In this document: piece by piece, positions 5,221-6,694 of the stretch | Layout: each line of letters opens with the position of its first letter | Numbering within the stretch: position 1 is the stretch's first letter | Assembly: GCA_003229235.1 (NCBI GenBank) | Contig: QIIH01000145.1 | Location: 1 to 6,694 of the forward strand | DNA length: 6,694 bases | Reading direction: 5' to 3' | Origin: Flavobacteriales bacterium | Lineage (GTDB): Bacteria; Bacteroidota; Bacteroidia; Flavobacteriales; Flavobacteriaceae | Notes under the pieces: generated by a model | Databases searched by the model: none | Seen by the model: only the letters and a program-made list of their open reading frames with translations | Told to the model about the DNA's origin: nothing | Made by a program: the position numbers and the translations under genes

Positions 5221-6474
5221 ATGGAATTAAAGCGAGTAGTTGTAACAGGTATGGGCGCACTCACTCCTATTGGTAAAAACATTCCCGAATATTGGGAGAG
5301 TTTATGTCAAGGGAAAAGTGGATGTGCACCAATCACCTATTTTGATACCGAAAAGTTCAAAACAAAATTCGCTTGTGAGTTAAAGGATTACAACCCTTTA
5401 GATCATTTTGATAGGAAAGAAGCCAGAAGATTAGACCGATTTGCCCAGTATGCTTTAGTCTCGTCAGACGAGGCCATTGCAGACGCCAACATAAACTTAG
5501 ACAAAGTTGACAAGTTTAGGGTTGGAGTGATTTGGGGTGCCGGTATTGGTGGGCTCCAGACCTTTCAAGATGCAGTAATGGGTTATGCAGAAGGGGATGG
5601 AACACCACGTTTCAACCCCTTCTTTATTCCTAAAATGATTGCAGATATTGCCCCAGCTAACATCTCGATCAAGCACGGTTTTATGGGGCCTAACTATACG
5701 ACGGTTTCTGCCTGTGCGTCAAGTGCAAATGCCTTGATTGATGCCTTAAACTACATTCGTTTAGGGACTTGCGATATTATAGTTTCTGGCGGAAGTGAAG
5801 CTGCAGTGACTATCGCAGGAATGGGTGGTTTTAATGCAATGCACGCACTTTCTACTCGAAATGAGAGCCCAGAAACGGCCTCTAGACCTTTTGACGTTAC
5901 CCGAGATGGGTTTGTACTGGGAGAGGGAGCCGGTGCTTTAATTTTAGAAGAATACGAACACGCAAAAGCACGTGGCGCAAAAATATATGCCGAAGTTGTT
6001 GGTGGAGGAATGTCGAGTGATGCATATCATATGACCGCTCCACATCCAGAAGGTATTGGTGTCGAACGTGTAATGCACAACTGCCTAAACGATGCAGGTT
6101 TGGATCCTTCTCAAGTAGATACGATTAATACTCACGGGACATCTACTCCTCTTGGAGACGTGGCCGAACTTAAGGCGATCTCGAAAGTATTTGGTGCGCA
6201 TTCTAAAAGCATAAATATAAATTCGACCAAGTCTATGACAGGTCATTTGTTAGGTGCGGCTGGTGCTATCGAAGCCATTGCCTCTATACTTGCCATGCAA
6301 CATGGATTGGTTCCTCCTACAATTAACCACACAACAGTAGACGATAATATAGACCCTTCGTTAAACCTAACTCTAAACAAGGCGCAAAAACGTGAAGTTA
6401 ATGTCGCTATGAGTAATACGTTCGGTTTTGGAGGTCACAATGCTTGTTTATTGTTTAAAAAATTGGACGTTTAA
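5221..6474 (+). CDS. fabF: Beta-ketoacyl-ACP synthase II
   Basis: FabF condenses malonyl-ACP with acyl-ACP to lengthen fatty acids by two carbons. At 417 residues it is close to E. coli FabF, and its catalytic residues are offset from that protein by a constant two. The nucleophile Cys165 lies in VSACASS (162-168), His305 in NTHGTSTPLGD (303-313), Lys337 in STKSMTGH (335-342), and His342 in the same stretch. The phenylalanine gate and backbone loop are in SNTFGFGGHN (398-407). The DAYHMTAPHPEG segment (267-278) favours FabF over FabB. It is the second gene after acpP. The 12-bp spacer, TATCCTTTCCAC, is pyrimidine-rich with no Shine-Dalgarno sequence, so initiation may rely on translation of acpP just upstream. 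The next gene, rnc, begins 5 bp after the stop. Confidence 0.97.
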   Translation: MELKRVVVTGMGALTPIGKNIPEYWESLCQGKSGCAPITYFDTEKFKTKFACELKDYNPLDHFDRKEARRLDRFAQYALVSSDEAIADANINLDKVDKFRVGVIWGAGIGGLQTFQDAVMGYAEGDGTPRFNPFFIPKMIADIAPANISIKHGFMGPNYTTVSACASSANALIDALNYIRLGTCDIIVSGGSEAAVTIAGMGGFNAMHALSTRNESPETASRPFDVTRDGFVLGEGAGALILEEYEHAKARGAKIYAEVVGGGMSSDAYHMTAPHPEGIGVERVMHNCLNDAGLDPSQVDTINTHGTSTPLGDVAELKAISKVFGAHSKSININSTKSMTGHLLGAAGAIEAIASILAMQHGLVPPTINHTTVDDNIDPSLNLTLNKAQKREVNVAMSNTFGFGGHNACLLFKKLDV

Positions 6475-6479
6475 AGAAA

Positions 6480-6694
6480 ATGAGTTCAATGAAAAACATA
6501 TTTAACTCCCGTGCTGAAAAGGACGGGAGTTTTTTTGTCTCTATTAAGAGAATATTATCCTTTAAGCCTAAAGATATCACTTTGTACGAGGAGGCCTTTA
6601 CACATCGTTCGATGAACGAAAAGGGCAAAGACGGAATTAAACAAAATTACGAACGCCTCGAATTTTTAGGAGACGCTATGTTGGGTTCGGTCAT
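6480..6694 (+). CDS. rnc: Ribonuclease III, N-terminal part; 3' end outside window
   Basis: RNase III cuts double-stranded RNA in rRNA processing and mRNA control. Seventy-one full codons are present. AFTHRS (39-44) and the signature NYERLEFLGDAML (56-68) are clear, with Glu58, Glu61 and Asp65 matching E. coli Glu38, Glu41 and Asp45. About 13 residues precede the usual start of the fold, and the HRS-to-ERLEF loop is about 7 residues longer than in E. coli; I recall both traits from flavobacterial homologues. Translation may start at 6480 (5 bp after the fabF stop) or at the second ATG at 6489 (MKNIF). The sequence does not decide, and no strong Shine-Dalgarno sequence is seen. A terminator-shaped hairpin lies inside codons 9-19. 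The rest of the nuclease domain and the dsRNA-binding domain lie beyond the edge. Confidence 0.93.
   Translation, partial: MSSMKNIFNSRAEKDGSFFVSIKRILSFKPKDITLYEEAFTHRSMNEKGKDGIKQNYERLEFLGDAMLGSV
6504..6536 (+). terminator. Terminator-shaped hairpin inside the start of rnc
   Basis: AACTCCCGT (6504-6512) and ACGGGAGTT (6523-6531) form a perfect 9-bp, GC-rich-centred stem with a 10-base loop, running into seven T (6530-6536). It starts 30 bp after the fabF stop, where an operon terminator would be expected, yet it also encodes rnc residues 9-19 (N-S-R-A-E-K-D-G-S-F-F). It may end part of the acpP-fabF transcripts and limit rnc expression. Ribosomes starting at rnc could keep it open. The structure is seen; its activity is inferred. 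Confidence 0.65.

Noticed and set aside
6480..6536. Treating the hairpin as an ordinary intergenic terminator, with rnc starting downstream
   Set aside because: No ATG follows before the RNase III core (next in frame is codon 45), and the residues it encodes fit the family N-terminus as I recall it, so the open frame must cover it.

Overview
The window looks like a chromosomal housekeeping segment from a member of the Flavobacteriaceae (Bacteroidota). Three things point there. The intergenic DNA is AT-rich, with TAnnTTTG-type -7 boxes and no strong Shine-Dalgarno sequences. A secreted protein carries the QVGIGTxTPxAxLEI-type N-terminus common in that phylum. The gene set and order (PurF-like amidotransferase, PfkB kinase, viroplasmin-type RNase H, purN, acpP-fabF-rnc) are, as I recall them, a flavobacterial neighbourhood. 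I see no tRNA, rRNA, insertion sequence, CRISPR array, phage gene or defence gene.

Layout. Positions 1-1737 (minus) hold a long PurF-family phosphoribosyltransferase whose 3' end is cut off by the window edge. A strong hairpin terminator (1764-1792) separates it from an upstream PfkB-family sugar/nucleoside kinase (1797-2714, minus). The largest gap, 2715-2967, is an AT-rich divergent control region with a putative kinase promoter, an 8-bp inverted repeat and a 12-bp tandem repeat that runs almost to the next start codon. A small secreted beta-rich protein of unknown function follows (2968-3579, plus). It converges, with only 3 bp between stop codons, on a purN-rnhA operon read the other way (4796 to 3583, minus). 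The 178-bp gap 4797-4974 is a divergent control region: a good promoter for purN-rnhA on one strand and, on the other, an acpP -7 box preceded by a large imperfect palindrome. Then come acpP (4975-5208), fabF (5221-6474) and the start of rnc, cut by the right edge (6480-6694).

How the genes relate. acpP supplies the acyl carrier and fabF the elongating ketosynthase of type II fatty acid synthesis; rnc (RNase III) is their likely co-transcribed neighbour. PurN catalyses a step of de novo purine synthesis, and the PurF-like protein belongs to the family of the committing enzyme of that pathway. RNase H removes RNA:DNA hybrids.

The main points for a second look are regulatory: a terminator-shaped hairpin inside the first codons of rnc, a 14-bp-arm palindrome over the acpP promoter, and a 12-bp repeat in the leader of the secreted-protein gene. 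A fourth is a departure from the usual glutaminase motifs in the PurF-like protein. No convincing new multi-gene system is visible.
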